Source: Sporosarcina sp. Te-1 (lineage in GTDB: Bacteria > Bacillota > Bacilli > Bacillales_A > Planococcaceae). Taken from it: 64,000 bases of DNA. Under the pieces are notes generated by a model, which was given only the letters and a program-made list of their open reading frames with translations, had not been told where the DNA came from and made no database searches. This document shows positions 43,708 to 52,496 of this stretch, in pieces (position 1 is the stretch's first letter; the number at the start of each line of letters is the position of its first letter). The translations under genes and the position numbers were made by a program. The stretch covers positions 1,302,001-1,366,000 of the forward strand of contig NZ_CP071798.1 of the NCBI RefSeq assembly GCF_017498505.1. The letters are read 5' to 3'.

Positions 43708-44141
43708 TTTCTTCTCCTACCTTACTTTCGTTTTTGTGATTCATGAAAACATCTTTACATTTGTGACTCGTGTGCTTGAATGTATATTCCATTACTGGTG
43801 GATGCATTCCAACTTTGAACTATATTTATTGTATCATTTTCCAATTTTATTTTCTTGGTGTATATTTTTTAACCCTATCACCTTAATACCAAAACCATGT
43901 TAATTAATGATAATCATCAAAAGCCAATTGTAGTAAATTTTAGTGTTTACTTTATCATTCATCTCCCACACCTACCTCTTCGTATAACTAACCTCGTAAT
44001 GCTTCTTTATTATTTCACTTTTAACCCAATTAAATTAGAATCCCTTACAGAAAAAGTGAGTTTATCGAAATCTCCATCATGGTGTCCTGAATAGTTTAAT
44101 GCACTGGCGAAAATGAGATGTCTTTAGTTTAAGAATAAAAA
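43708..44141. other. 434-bp intergenic region
   Basis: A/T-rich with no ribosome-site-preceded frame on either strand and no recognised element. Confidence 0.3.
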
Positions 44142-44167
44142 AGCCCCATCCGATTAAGGTCAGGGCT
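44142..44167 (-). terminator. Terminator behind the M23 endolysin
   Basis: AGCCC/GGGCT stem with a loop CATCCGATTAAGGTCA, followed on the minus strand by TTTTTTATTCTT. It closely resembles the terminator at 36882-36910 behind the amidase. Confidence 0.65.
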
Positions 44168-44228
44168 CGTCTGCAAAAAAGGTTGTTTAATTGTAACTTT
44201 ATAGAGATAATCCTATAAGTGAGTCGTA

Positions 44229-44999
44229 TTACTCTGCAAGTTTATCATGCATTCGCTTAAGGACTGTTGCAAACTGCTCTCTTGTCAATGGATCCTTCGG
44301 ACGTTCGCCGTTCAGATATCCTTGTTCCTTCGCCCACTCCCACGCTTCTTTATGCGACGGGCTAACGACGTTGGCGTTTGGTTCTGGCATAATGGGTTCC
44401 TCCTTTGCAATGTAGTTGGGCAAATCTTTTTTAATAGAAGCGACAGTTACCAGACCAGGTACGCCATCAGCCAAAAGGTTTCGCCTGTCCTGATAATTAA
44501 TAACAGCATTCATCGTCGCTTCCCCATACTTACCGTCTACCACGAGCTTATAGCCGAGCTTATTGAGATTGCTTTGTAACTCGCGGACATCCGGATCGTC
44601 GATATATAGAACTGGATTTACATTATTTTTATAATCGCCCGGCCATGTTCCGGTACTCACTTCGAAATGCAAATGAATTCCAGTTGCTCCCCCAGTCATG
44701 CCTTTCACACCGATCTTTTGGCCTTGTTCAACCGATTGGCCAACGATTACGGTAATTGCCGCCAGATGGAGGTATGCCGTTTCCCAGCCGTTTGGATGCT
44801 TGATGACAATGAAATTTCCAGCCGTCTTGTGTCCTCGCCCGATAAAACGAACTACACCTTGGGCCGCTGCCGGAATGGAATTGTCAGCATGATTGCCATA
44901 GTCCACGCCCCAGTGTGGAAGGATTTTACCTGTGATCGGATGTTTGCGATGCATGTCATACAGAGACGTAATCAGACCGTGACATGGTTTAATAAACAT
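44229..44999 (-). CDS. Phage-type endolysin: M23 endopeptidase with peptidoglycan-binding domain
   Basis: A 256-residue protein: LytM-type M23 domain (about 20-120) with zinc ligands in LPHWGVDYG and IHLHFEVSTG, a PG_binding_1 domain (VRELQSNLNKLGYKLVVDGKYG, about 139-200), and a C-terminal helical SLH-like motif (HKEAWEWAKEQGYLNGERPKDPLTREQF) frequent in Bacillus phage lysins. No signal peptide, so it would need a holin. GGAGGGATAAA precedes the ATG. It cuts peptide cross-bridges. Confidence 0.85.
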   Translation of the reverse strand: MFIKPCHGLITSLYDMHRKHPITGKILPHWGVDYGNHADNSIPAAAQGVVRFIGRGHKTAGNFIVIKHPNGWETAYLHLAAITVIVGQSVEQGQKIGVKGMTGGATGIHLHFEVSTGTWPGDYKNNVNPVLYIDDPDVRELQSNLNKLGYKLVVDGKYGEATMNAVINYQDRRNLLADGVPGLVTVASIKKDLPNYIAKEEPIMPEPNANVVSPSHKEAWEWAKEQGYLNGERPKDPLTREQFATVLKRMHDKLAE

Positions 45000-45707
45000 T
45001 TTATCCCTCCTTTTGTTTCAATTCGCTCTCTTGTCTTTACCATATGCAAAAGAGGTTAGTGGGACAAAGGATAGATGCATATCTGCAAACGCCTGATTGT
45101 CTCTTCATTGATATGCATTAACTTAAAACCCATAAATTTATTTAAAAAGGTTTCGCAAGTGCGCTCCGATGAAACATATATATTGTTTTACGTTGCCATC
45201 CATAAGGACTAGCTCATGTCGCGAAGCAATATGCAATTCCGATTTAAAAAGGGTCCACCCATCATATGGATTGAGTATTTTTCGCAACCATTCAAAAAAA
45301 TGAATCCCTGGTGGATTACAGCTTTTACTAATACCACGGTTTAATTAGTTCCAGGAAATTCTTTTTTATTCTACTTACTTCGCATTCGCGCATGGTCGCT
45401 TTCTCGCACGCTTCGTCTAATGCTTTTACCATACACCCGTCATATTAAAATCTTTCTTCATCAACAATTAGCTTTTTAAATTCACGAGTGAAATTTTCAC
45501 GATGAAAAATTTTCTTAACCAACTTTCATCATTGTTAATCATAACTACAAAAACTTTACTAAATTAATATGTTTTTTTACGACTCCCTAGCAATAAAAAT
45601 ATTTAATTTCCCAATATTTAAACTATTGAAATTATAAGAAAAGTATTAGATAATTAAAGAAGAAGTTCTGGCCAGTCTTCTAATAAAACGAAAAGGGGTA
45701 ATTAGTT
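45000..45707. other. 708-bp intergenic region at the island edge
   Basis: Very A/T-rich, especially after 45440. No gene recognised. It separates phage-derived genes from the following cluster and could hold promoters for 45708. Confidence 0.3.
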
Positions 45708-46271
45708 ATGAAACGAATTAAAAAATTCTTTTTCTTACTAACAGCAATGGCATTAATGCTCTCAACTGGTATTGCTACACATGCTAAAGATACCCAAACT
45801 AATTATTCACAAGATCAATTTAATGCTTCCATTTCTCAATCCTTGTACTACGATAAAGGTTCTGGTAAAGTTCAAATTGATGAAAATCGCGTGGCAGAAC
45901 TTCAAAATATTAGTTTAAAAGAGGCTCAAGCTTTGAAGGAGGCAAACGAAGCATTGTCTGATCTTTCTAAGGAAGAAACAGATAAAATGCTAATCGACGC
46001 GGGCTATGACCCAGAAAATCTCGAAGACGGGGCATACCTACCGAATGCATGGCCGATTTTCCTTATTGGGATTGGACTAATCGTGGCATATTACTTTTGG
46101 GACAGATATTTAAGTTATAAAGAGAAAACATTGTTAATTAATAGATGTTATGATCAGTATGGTTATCCTGTAGTTGATAGCCGCGATAACTCTGGTCTTA
46201 GGGGTATACCGAACGAAGCTGAAGCTTCACGTGTTGGTGGATTCAACTTTGCCTGTATGCAAAATCCTTAA
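45708..46271 (+). CDS. Exported membrane-anchored protein, unknown function
   Basis: A 187-residue protein with a Sec signal peptide (MKRIKKFFFLLTAMALMLST, cleavage near AHA-KD at 27), a Lys/Glu/Gln-rich domain outside, one membrane helix about 114-131 (AWPIFLIGIGLIVAYYFW) and a 55-residue tail. AAAGGGG precedes the ATG. No family recognised. Ends in a bidirectional terminator. Confidence 0.65.
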   Translation: MKRIKKFFFLLTAMALMLSTGIATHAKDTQTNYSQDQFNASISQSLYYDKGSGKVQIDENRVAELQNISLKEAQALKEANEALSDLSKEETDKMLIDAGYDPENLEDGAYLPNAWPIFLIGIGLIVAYYFWDRYLSYKEKTLLINRCYDQYGYPVVDSRDNSGLRGIPNEAEASRVGGFNFACMQNP

Positions 46272-46286
46272 AAATCATTATTACTA

Positions 46287-46314
46287 ACGCACTGAAAGAA
46301 ATCTCTCAGTGCGT
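46287..46314. terminator. Terminator between convergent genes
   Basis: ACGCACTGA/TCAGTGCGT arms with an 11-base loop, followed by TTTTTTA on the plus strand. Confidence 0.85.
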
Positions 46315-46317
46315 TTT

Positions 46318-46800
46318 TTATTTATTGAACTCAATGCACCATACAATAGCGTAAGCAATGCTTGATGCAATAATTATCCCGGCAAATAAATAGATTGCAA
46401 AGGCGGGATGATCGTATATAAAACCTGTGGAAAGAACCATAATCCCCATAGCCGATACTGTAGCTAAAGTGAAAGTAATGTGAGAAGCTCTGGTTGCTTT
46501 ATTGGTGATAATTAGCTCTCGTTCATCCGCTTCCTGGAACTCCCCAAATTTCAATAAGAAGTCAGCTCGTTTTCTTGGTTTCATTTTAACAGATAGTATC
46601 GAATAAAGGATGATCAACAGGATGCTGACTCCGAATGGCCATAAGCTAAATTTCACATCAACTAAATTTATCTCCCCACTTGCCAATCCTCGGTCAAATT
46701 CATCCAACAACCAAATATTTTCGTATGCAAATCCCCATGCATATGCCGTGACACCAAAGATAATAATTTTGCTGACAGTTTCAAATACCACAACCTTCAC
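46318..46800 (-). CDS. Four-helix membrane protein coupled to an XRE regulator
   Basis: A 160-residue protein with helices at about 7-25, 50-68, 108-128 and 132-155, separated by a charged cytosolic loop FGEFQEADERELIITNKATR. Such DUF2178-like proteins are often encoded just behind a small YgzD-like HTH regulator, as here, with a four-base ATGA overlap. Role unknown; the pair may form a signal-responsive module. Confidence 0.65.
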   Translation of the reverse strand: MKVVVFETVSKIIIFGVTAYAWGFAYENIWLLDEFDRGLASGEINLVDVKFSLWPFGVSILLIILYSILSVKMKPRKRADFLLKFGEFQEADERELIITNKATRASHITFTLATVSAMGIMVLSTGFIYDHPAFAIYLFAGIIIASSIAYAIVWCIEFNK

Positions 46801-47003
46801 TTTCCATCCCCCTTGAAAAATATTTGTTCGATCGGCTCCTGAAACACTTCAGCAATATTCATCGCAAGTAATAGCGATGGCACATAGGTTCCTTTCTCCA
46901 ATGAGACAATGGTCTGACGCGTGACACCGACTTTTTCAGCTAAGTCCTTTTGCGTAAGACTGCCCCTTGCTCTCAGTTCTTTTAATCGATTCTTGATCTC
47001 CAT
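46797..47003 (-). CDS. Small XRE family regulator (YgzD-like)
   Basis: A 68-residue helix-turn-helix protein starting MEIKNRLKELRARGSLTQKD; recognition segment LAEKVGVTRQTIVSLEKGTYVPS. The ATG at 47003 follows GGAGGGAAGAG; an in-frame start seven codons earlier is less likely. Upstream, GTAAAGTATT occurs twice exactly 21 bp apart (47034-47043 and 47055-47064), probably its operators. Confidence 0.8.
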   Translation of the reverse strand: MEIKNRLKELRARGSLTQKDLAEKVGVTRQTIVSLEKGTYVPSLLLAMNIAEVFQEPIEQIFFKGDGK

Positions 47004-47033
47004 CTCTTCCCTCCCCAAGCTCACTCCTCAAAT

Positions 47034-47071
47034 GTAAAGTATTCCCGACATAAAGTAAAGTATTTTTTACT
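47034..47071 (-). promoter_or_regulatory. Paired GTAAAGTATT boxes upstream of the XRE gene
   Basis: Two identical ten-base boxes on the same face of the helix (21 bp), the second continuing into TTTTACTTT, an inverted copy. Likely binding sites for the XRE regulator. Confidence 0.5.
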
Positions 47072-47202
47072 TTTTAGGAGTTGGGAAAGTGAGAGGCATA
47101 AATCGTTCCCACACAACTTTTTGTCCTAAAGTTTATTCAACATCAGGGTTTCACTTGTGTGTTGAAGAGGTAGTTTCTTCAGTTTTCTTTACAACAACTA
47201 AA

Positions 47203-47233
47203 AAGGACCCAATCCATAAAGAATTAGATCCTT
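47203..47233 (-). terminator. Terminator behind the signal-peptide gene
   Basis: AAGGATCTAAT/ATTGGGTCCTT imperfect stem followed on the minus strand by TTTTAG. Confidence 0.55.
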
Positions 47234-47244
47234 GTGTGTTTAGT

Positions 47245-47382
47245 CTAGTTTCCTTTCTGATGAACTGGCGGCTTCCCTTTAAGTGGTTCTGGCAGATCAT
47301 CGTCTGCTGCGGAAACTGACCCAGCAGTGAACAGAGACAATACAAGAATAAATAAAACACCCCACACCTTTTCTTTTTTCAT
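47245..47382 (-). CDS. Secreted pro-peptide, putative quorum-sensing signal for the upstream RNPP regulator
   Basis: A 45-codon gene starting 14 bp behind the stop of the HTH-TPR regulator, with GGGG upstream of the ATG. The product has a Sec signal peptide: positive MKKEK, hydrophobic VWGVLFILVLSLF and a cleavage-like AGSVSA near residue 25, leaving a hydrophilic tail of about 20 residues (DDDLPEPLKGKPPVHQKGN). Size, layout and position copy NprX (43 codons), PapR and Phr genes, whose exported product is trimmed to a 5-8-residue peptide and re-imported by an oligopeptide permease. The mature peptide is not known; C-terminal candidates are PPVHQKGN-derived. Not long enough to appear as an ordinary ORF. 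Confidence 0.72.
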   Translation of the reverse strand: MKKEKVWGVLFILVLSLFTAGSVSAADDDLPEPLKGKPPVHQKGN

Positions 47383-47396
47383 GAACGTTTACCCCT

Positions 47397-48626
47397 TTAT
47401 AATAATTTTTTTAGATAAGCGAGAGCTGATTTATACTGGCGACATTCTTCGTAGTACAAAACCAATTCATGGATATATTCCTTGATCATTTGATGGTCAG
47501 AACGCTCTTCGAAATATGGCAATGCTACCGTGGTAATATAATATTCCAAAATCGGGTTTTGTTTTTTCTTATCAAGTTTATACTTGATAACTTGAAACTT
47601 AATCATATGTTCCTCGTCTTTTACGCTTTCCGCAATCTTCCCGCCGACTTTTACGCACTCGGCTGCACTCGCTCCATCGCCAATTCGCAGAAACTCTTTA
47701 GAAATGGTATAACAAGTTTTCATTCGTGCGTTGTCGTCGTCACGATAACCTAAGCTTGTTTCAAAGGCCATAATCGCTTCCGAAGACTTACCTTCATCGG
47801 AATAGACTAGCCCTAAGTTATGGTAAACTTTTGCGATGACTTCCCGGTTCCGTAACGGGACAACTTTCTCTAGGATGCTAAGATAAGTCTCTTTTGCTTG
47901 TTCCAAGTTCCCCATTTTTCGATAGTTGATTCCTAGAAGAAGCTGGCAATTCACGCATTGCTCATAATCCATCTTTCGAGCAAAGAGTTCCAAGGCTTTT
48001 TCTTCATAATAGGTCGACATGGAGTATTCACCCAAAAGATGATGCACGAGTGCAAGCTGATAATACACATCCTCAATTTCATCTACAGGCACATGTTTTT
48101 CGGCTTCTTTGTATAGAAAGAGTGACTTTTTTAGACTGCCATACATGTAATGAAAAAGACCGCTATACCGATTGTAATATGGTTTCATCCATTCTAGTAC
48201 ATACTCCTGTAGCTTGATTGTCTCCTGATAAAGTTCGACCGCTTCCTCACGCTCTTTCTTCATTAATGCAATCCGCAATCCAAACAAGACTTTAAACACT
48301 TGCATTGCAGGACTGATATTCATTCGACTCTTCGCAATAATATCGTTATATAAGACGATTGCACTCTCAATGCTCCCTTTTCGAATTGTCCGATGAAGAT
48401 CTGTTGCATTTAATTGCAGATCACGAAGAAGATCCACCTCCTGCTTTAAATCTGTCGTTTCCAACCCAAGCTTTAAACAGAAGAGACCCAGCATTTCATC
48501 GCTCGGCACTACAATATCATTTTCTATCTTGCTCAGATAGGAAGTATCACACACTCCTAAAGCCAACTCTTTTTGTGTTAGATTGCTTTTGGAACGGAGA
48601 TACCTAATTTTTGAACCGATGCCCAT
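47397..48626 (-). CDS. RNPP-type (NprR-like) peptide-responsive regulator, HTH-TPR
   Basis: A 409-residue protein. Residues 5-58 are an XRE helix-turn-helix (SKIRYLRSKSNLTQKELALG, CDTSYLSKIENDIVVPS); from about 75 to the end it is an array of tetratricopeptide-type helical pairs (YYQLALVHHLLGEYSMSTYY, YHNLGLVYSDEGKSSEAIMA). This domain order and length match NprR (423 residues) more than PlcR (285). RNPP proteins bind re-imported signalling peptides in the TPR groove and switch DNA or Spo0F binding. The signal gene follows at 47382. An inverted repeat upstream (48666-48687) may be an operator. Targets are unknown. Confidence 0.85.
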   Translation of the reverse strand: MGIGSKIRYLRSKSNLTQKELALGVCDTSYLSKIENDIVVPSDEMLGLFCLKLGLETTDLKQEVDLLRDLQLNATDLHRTIRKGSIESAIVLYNDIIAKSRMNISPAMQVFKVLFGLRIALMKKEREEAVELYQETIKLQEYVLEWMKPYYNRYSGLFHYMYGSLKKSLFLYKEAEKHVPVDEIEDVYYQLALVHHLLGEYSMSTYYEEKALELFARKMDYEQCVNCQLLLGINYRKMGNLEQAKETYLSILEKVVPLRNREVIAKVYHNLGLVYSDEGKSSEAIMAFETSLGYRDDDNARMKTCYTISKEFLRIGDGASAAECVKVGGKIAESVKDEEHMIKFQVIKYKLDKKKQNPILEYYITTVALPYFEERSDHQMIKEYIHELVLYYEECRQYKSALAYLKKLL

Positions 48627-48665
48627 CCATTTACCTCCCTTCTCTTATCTACTATTTTATCAAAT

Positions 48666-48687
48666 AAATACCGAATTGTTAGTATTT
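48666..48687. promoter_or_regulatory. Inverted repeat upstream of the RNPP gene
   Basis: AAATAC-N10-GTATTT, about 40-60 bp ahead of the start and next to a TGATAAAAT -10-like sequence: candidate operator. Confidence 0.4.
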
Positions 48688-48699
48688 GTTAAGTTGAGA

Positions 48700-49243
48700 A
48701 AGTTAGGGTGATAATGCAATTAGAAGGCATATTTTTTTGGTAAGTTTCGCAATTTCATAAACTAGCCATCTTTAACTGATGAATTTCTGTAAAACTAAAA
48801 CTCTTTATAGGCATACGAATTGTTTAGCTTTTGCTTAGGAGTAAGTTTCTAGTAGTTTTACTTTGACTCAACTGAAAATCAACTTACTATTCTTTAGCTT
48901 TTATGAGTGTTTGAAAAGAAAAGCAACTACTTTTTTGGTAAAATAAAAGCGACAAAGACTAATTTATCTAAACCTTGTCATTATATATTCATTAGGCTCA
49001 GGATATCGCTAGTCAAATATTCGCCGTTCCTATCTTGCTGATGCAGATTAAAGCTTAGTTTATAATTTACAAGATTGACATATCAACTCTTACAGTCAAG
49101 TTATAAAAATAAACTATATATCTTCAATACATTATATTTTGGCTTAAAAATAAAAATTAAACCTAACAAGGATACTAATATAAACTATGTGTTCTATACT
49201 TTAATATGAACCTGAAAATCAATGACAGAAAGTAGTGAGTAAA
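48700..49243. other. Intergenic region between divergent RNPP and amidohydrolase genes
   Basis: About 540 bp, very A/T-rich, no gene recognised. It must hold the promoter of the amidohydrolase pair, but no single -35/-10 pair stands out. Confidence 0.3.
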
Positions 49244-50470
49244 ATGGCTTCATCATACTGGTTAACGAATGTTTTGTTAGAAAATGGTTATCAATTTGAC
49301 AATGACGTGATCACAGGGACGCTAACAGAAACCTTCCACCTGCACGTTGAAGATGGGAGAATCGCAAAGATTGTGCCGGCAAATATAGAGCTACACGACA
49401 AGTTGCCGAAAAAGAACGCTGGCAACCTATTGGCACTACCTTCATTCGCGGAAAAACATGTTCATTTAGACAAGACGCTGCTTGGTGACCAATGGCGAGC
49501 CGTAACGCCTGCATCCAGTATATTTGAACGTTTTGAAATTGAAAAAAGGGTACTTCCCTTGTTGCCAACGACAACAAAGGAAAGAGCAAAAGCGTTAATT
49601 GAGACGTTAATACAGGCTGGCACTACGCACATCCGATCTCATGTTGACATTTATCCTGAAGTAGGTCTTGCTAACCTTTATGCTGTCCAGGAGGCTTTGT
49701 CAGACTATGAAGATATGCTATCCTACGAAATTGTGGCCTTTCCACAACACGGATTACTTCGATCCAACAGCCAGGAATTAGTGAGACAAGCTGTTCGTCA
49801 AGGCGCCACTTTAGTAGGAGGAGTGGATCCTGCTACCGTGGATGGCAATATGGAAAAGTCATTGCAAGAGATGATGGATATCGCGGTTGAAGGAAACGTA
49901 GATATTGATTTACATTTACACGATCCCGGTCAACTGGGGCTGGCAACTATAAAGAGACTTGCTAAATTGACTGAAGAAGCAGGATGGCAGGGTCGAGTGA
50001 CGGTTAGCCATGCGTTTGCATTAGGAGATATGGCTGGAAGAGAAGCAGATGATATAGCTCACATGCTTTCAGAACTTGGGATTTCAATCATTACCAGCGT
50101 GCCTATCGGACGAGTGATCCCTCCTGTTAATTTTCTTCATGACAAAGGAGTACCGGTTTCAATAGCGTGTGACAATATCTTTGATTCGTGGTCTCCATTT
50201 GGTAATGGAGATACCCTTGAACGCGCGAGTCGTTTTGCCGAACTATCTGGTAGAGTGACAGAGTTTAAATTAGCCGAAACACTTGGTTTCATTACAGATG
50301 GTATTACACCATTAAACAAAGCAGGAGAACGAGTTTGGCCCCAGGTTGGAGATGATGCGAATATTGTCTTGGTGGAAGCAAGTTGTTCAGCAGAAGCGGT
50401 CGCGAGACGAGCAAATCGCCCAGCTGTGCTTTATAAAGGAAAAATTGTAAGTGGCGAGCTCAAGCAATGA
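49244..50470 (+). CDS. Cytosine-deaminase-like amidohydrolase, copy 1
   Basis: A 408-residue metal-dependent hydrolase (amidohydrolase superfamily, CodA/AtzC-like). Metal ligands are seen in FAEKHVHLDKTL (HxH), SHVDIYPE, VDIDLHLHDPG and VSHAFALG, with catalytic Asp in ACDNIFDSWSPFG. The start at 49244 (MASSYWLTNV) is chosen because copy 2 begins MNHSSYWLTNV; a GTG three codons earlier is possible. It overlaps the next gene frame by an ATGA junction. Likely acts on a cyclic amine or ureido compound; true substrate unknown. Confidence 0.8.
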   Translation: MASSYWLTNVLLENGYQFDNDVITGTLTETFHLHVEDGRIAKIVPANIELHDKLPKKNAGNLLALPSFAEKHVHLDKTLLGDQWRAVTPASSIFERFEIEKRVLPLLPTTTKERAKALIETLIQAGTTHIRSHVDIYPEVGLANLYAVQEALSDYEDMLSYEIVAFPQHGLLRSNSQELVRQAVRQGATLVGGVDPATVDGNMEKSLQEMMDIAVEGNVDIDLHLHDPGQLGLATIKRLAKLTEEAGWQGRVTVSHAFALGDMAGREADDIAHMLSELGISIITSVPIGRVIPPVNFLHDKGVPVSIACDNIFDSWSPFGNGDTLERASRFAELSGRVTEFKLAETLGFITDGITPLNKAGERVWPQVGDDANIVLVEASCSAEAVARRANRPAVLYKGKIVSGELKQ

Positions 50471-50496
50471 ATTATATAGAGAAAGGAAGAAATCAA

Positions 50497-51717
50497 ATGA
50501 ACCATTCTTCTTACTGGTTAACAAACGTGCGCCTGGAAACAGGGTATCAATTCGAAAACGATAGAGTCGTTGGAACCAAGACGGATTTACACCATATTAA
50601 AATTGAAAATGGAAAAATTGCAGAAATCCTTTCTGGCCATATGCCAGCCGATAGCCAACCCAAGTTGGACGCAAAAGAACAACTCATGCTCCCTGCCTTA
50701 AGGGAAATGCACATACATATCGACAAAACCTACTATGGAGGACCTTGGCAGGCCATCAAACCATCAAAAAGCATTCTTGATAAATTTGCGGAGGAAAGAG
50801 AACTACTGCCTAAGTTACTTCCAACAGCCAAGGATCGCGCCGAGGGTATACTTGATTTGCTGCTCGGATATGGATCCACGCATGTCCGAACCCACTGTAA
50901 TATTGACCCAGTAGTCGGTTTACGTAATTTAGAGGCGACCATGGAAGCTCTTGATTCCTATACAGATAAATTATCGAGTGAAGTTGTCGCCTTCCCCCAA
51001 CATGGCTTGCTTAGGTCTGGCGTAGAAACACTGATGCGGGATGCACTGAAACAAGGAGCTACCCTTGTTGGAGGGGTTGATCCTTATACGGTAGACGAAG
51101 ATATTGATAAATCTCTCTCTACGATCTTCGATATCGCCGTTGAAGCAAATGCAGGAGTGGATATCCACCTTCATGACAGAGACTCTTTAGGAATCCATAC
51201 GATGCATCGGCTTGCTGATTTCACTGAACAGGCTGGACTGCAAGGAAAAGTAACGGTAAGCCATGCGTTCGGATTTGCAAACGTTCCAACAGGAAAAGTA
51301 GTGGAGCTAGCAGAGCGCTTTGCAGAACTTGGGATTGGGATTACCTCAACTGTCCCAATAGGCAAGTTAATTATGCCTATTCCATTACTACATGATAAAA
51401 ATGTTCAGATTGACCTTGGCACCGATAGCCTTACGGACCATTGGTCGCCGTTCGGAACGGGTGACAACCTGGAAAAAGCCAGTCGCCTGGCAGAATTATA
51501 TGGGTATGTAGATGAATTATCATTATCACAAGCTCTCGGCTTTATTACTGGAGGTAAAACGCCGTTGGACAAAGAGGGCAAGCAAACATGGCCAGTTGTT
51601 GGGGATGAAGCGTCTTTGAATTTAGTTCAGGCAACTTGCAGTGCAGAAGCAGTTGCCAGAAGGGCTAACAGAGGAGCTGTCTTTTTTAAAGGGAATCTAG
51701 TTGCGGGGACAACCTGA
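50497..51717 (+). CDS. Cytosine-deaminase-like amidohydrolase, copy 2
   Basis: A 406-residue paralogue of the preceding gene with the same ligands: LREMHIHIDKTY, THCNIDPVVG, VDIHLHDRDS, VSHAFGFAN and LGTDSLTDHWSPFG. Start 50497 lies behind AAAGGAAG; the open frame begins ten codons earlier overlapping copy 1. Roughly 60 percent of aligned positions look identical, so this is a tandem duplication that has diverged. One transcript, ending at 51812. Two copies may deaminate different substrates or form a hetero-oligomer. Confidence 0.8.
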   Translation: MNHSSYWLTNVRLETGYQFENDRVVGTKTDLHHIKIENGKIAEILSGHMPADSQPKLDAKEQLMLPALREMHIHIDKTYYGGPWQAIKPSKSILDKFAEERELLPKLLPTAKDRAEGILDLLLGYGSTHVRTHCNIDPVVGLRNLEATMEALDSYTDKLSSEVVAFPQHGLLRSGVETLMRDALKQGATLVGGVDPYTVDEDIDKSLSTIFDIAVEANAGVDIHLHDRDSLGIHTMHRLADFTEQAGLQGKVTVSHAFGFANVPTGKVVELAERFAELGIGITSTVPIGKLIMPIPLLHDKNVQIDLGTDSLTDHWSPFGTGDNLEKASRLAELYGYVDELSLSQALGFITGGKTPLDKEGKQTWPVVGDEASLNLVQATCSAEAVARRANRGAVFFKGNLVAGTT

Positions 51718-51811
51718 CGATCAATAACATAAGTTATCCAGTTACACACATATAACCTGCTTAAGGATGCAAAGTAAGAAGTTAATAAGTACGAGCACAA
51801 TCAGATTAGAA

Positions 51812-51842
51812 AGCCCGATTAGGTCGAATGCCTAAACGGGCT
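51812..51842 (+). terminator. Terminator of the amidohydrolase pair
   Basis: AGCCCG/CGGGCT with inner TAGG/CCTA stem, followed by GTTTTTG. The loop region ATTAGG-CG-ATGCCTA resembles the repeats at 31580 and 32666. Confidence 0.8.
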
Positions 51843-51875
51843 GTTTTTGATGGAATGATTGATTGTTAAGCTAAG

Positions 51876-52496
51876 TTAATCAAAAATCGTTTCTTTTGAC
51901 GGATTACGCAGAAACTCAAAAAGAGTTCTAATCTGAGACTCGGTATTCCTATTTGTAGACAGTTCAGGTAGTTGTTCCTCTGCAAAAAAATCAATATCAC
52001 TTGTTTCCCCGCTGACAGTAGCTTCCCCTCCAATCAGCTCACATAAAATAAAAATTTTTTTATAGTAATGATAAGCTTCCGGCGGATGAGGATGCTTATT
52101 CTTATCTAATAATGCAAGTAGCCTGGCGGGATATACATCATAACCGGACTCTTCTTTTATTTCCTTCACTATATTTTCAGAGGGAGACAATCCGATATCA
52201 CAAAATCCACCAGGCAACGCCCATCTGTCATCTGCCTTTTCTTTGACCATTAAAATACGTCCATCTTTAAAAACGACTCCACGGACGTCGACTTTTGGAG
52301 TTTGATATCCACCTTCATTTGTAAATAGTTCTCTGATCTTCCCTATTTCTAAATCAGTATGTGCTGCCATTATCTCTACACTTATTTCTCGCAATTCTTC
52401 GTAACGCTCGATATCATAAATGTCTTTGGAAAAAGCGAGTCCTGACTGTGCGATGGCTTGAATTCGTTTTGTCCATTCCAACCATAGATGACTCAT
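51876..52496 (-). CDS. Nudix hydrolase
   Basis: A 206-residue protein with an N-terminal helical Nudix_N domain (LWLEWTKRIQAIAQSGL) and a Nudix box GGFCDIGLSPSENIVKEIKEESGY (about 107-130), with Lys replacing the usual Arg of REUxEE. YjhB-like ADP-ribose or nucleotide-sugar pyrophosphatases have this two-part form. ATGA overlap with the upstream HAD gene, so co-translated. Confidence 0.85.
   Translation of the reverse strand: MSHLWLEWTKRIQAIAQSGLAFSKDIYDIERYEELREISVEIMAAHTDLEIGKIRELFTNEGGYQTPKVDVRGVVFKDGRILMVKEKADDRWALPGGFCDIGLSPSENIVKEIKEESGYDVYPARLLALLDKNKHPHPPEAYHYYKKIFILCELIGGEATVSGETSDIDFFAEEQLPELSTNRNTESQIRTLFEFLRNPSKETIFD

Noticed and set aside
43897..44094. 65-codon plus-strand frame in the gap behind the hydrolase
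   Set aside because: No ribosome site; low-complexity A/T translation.
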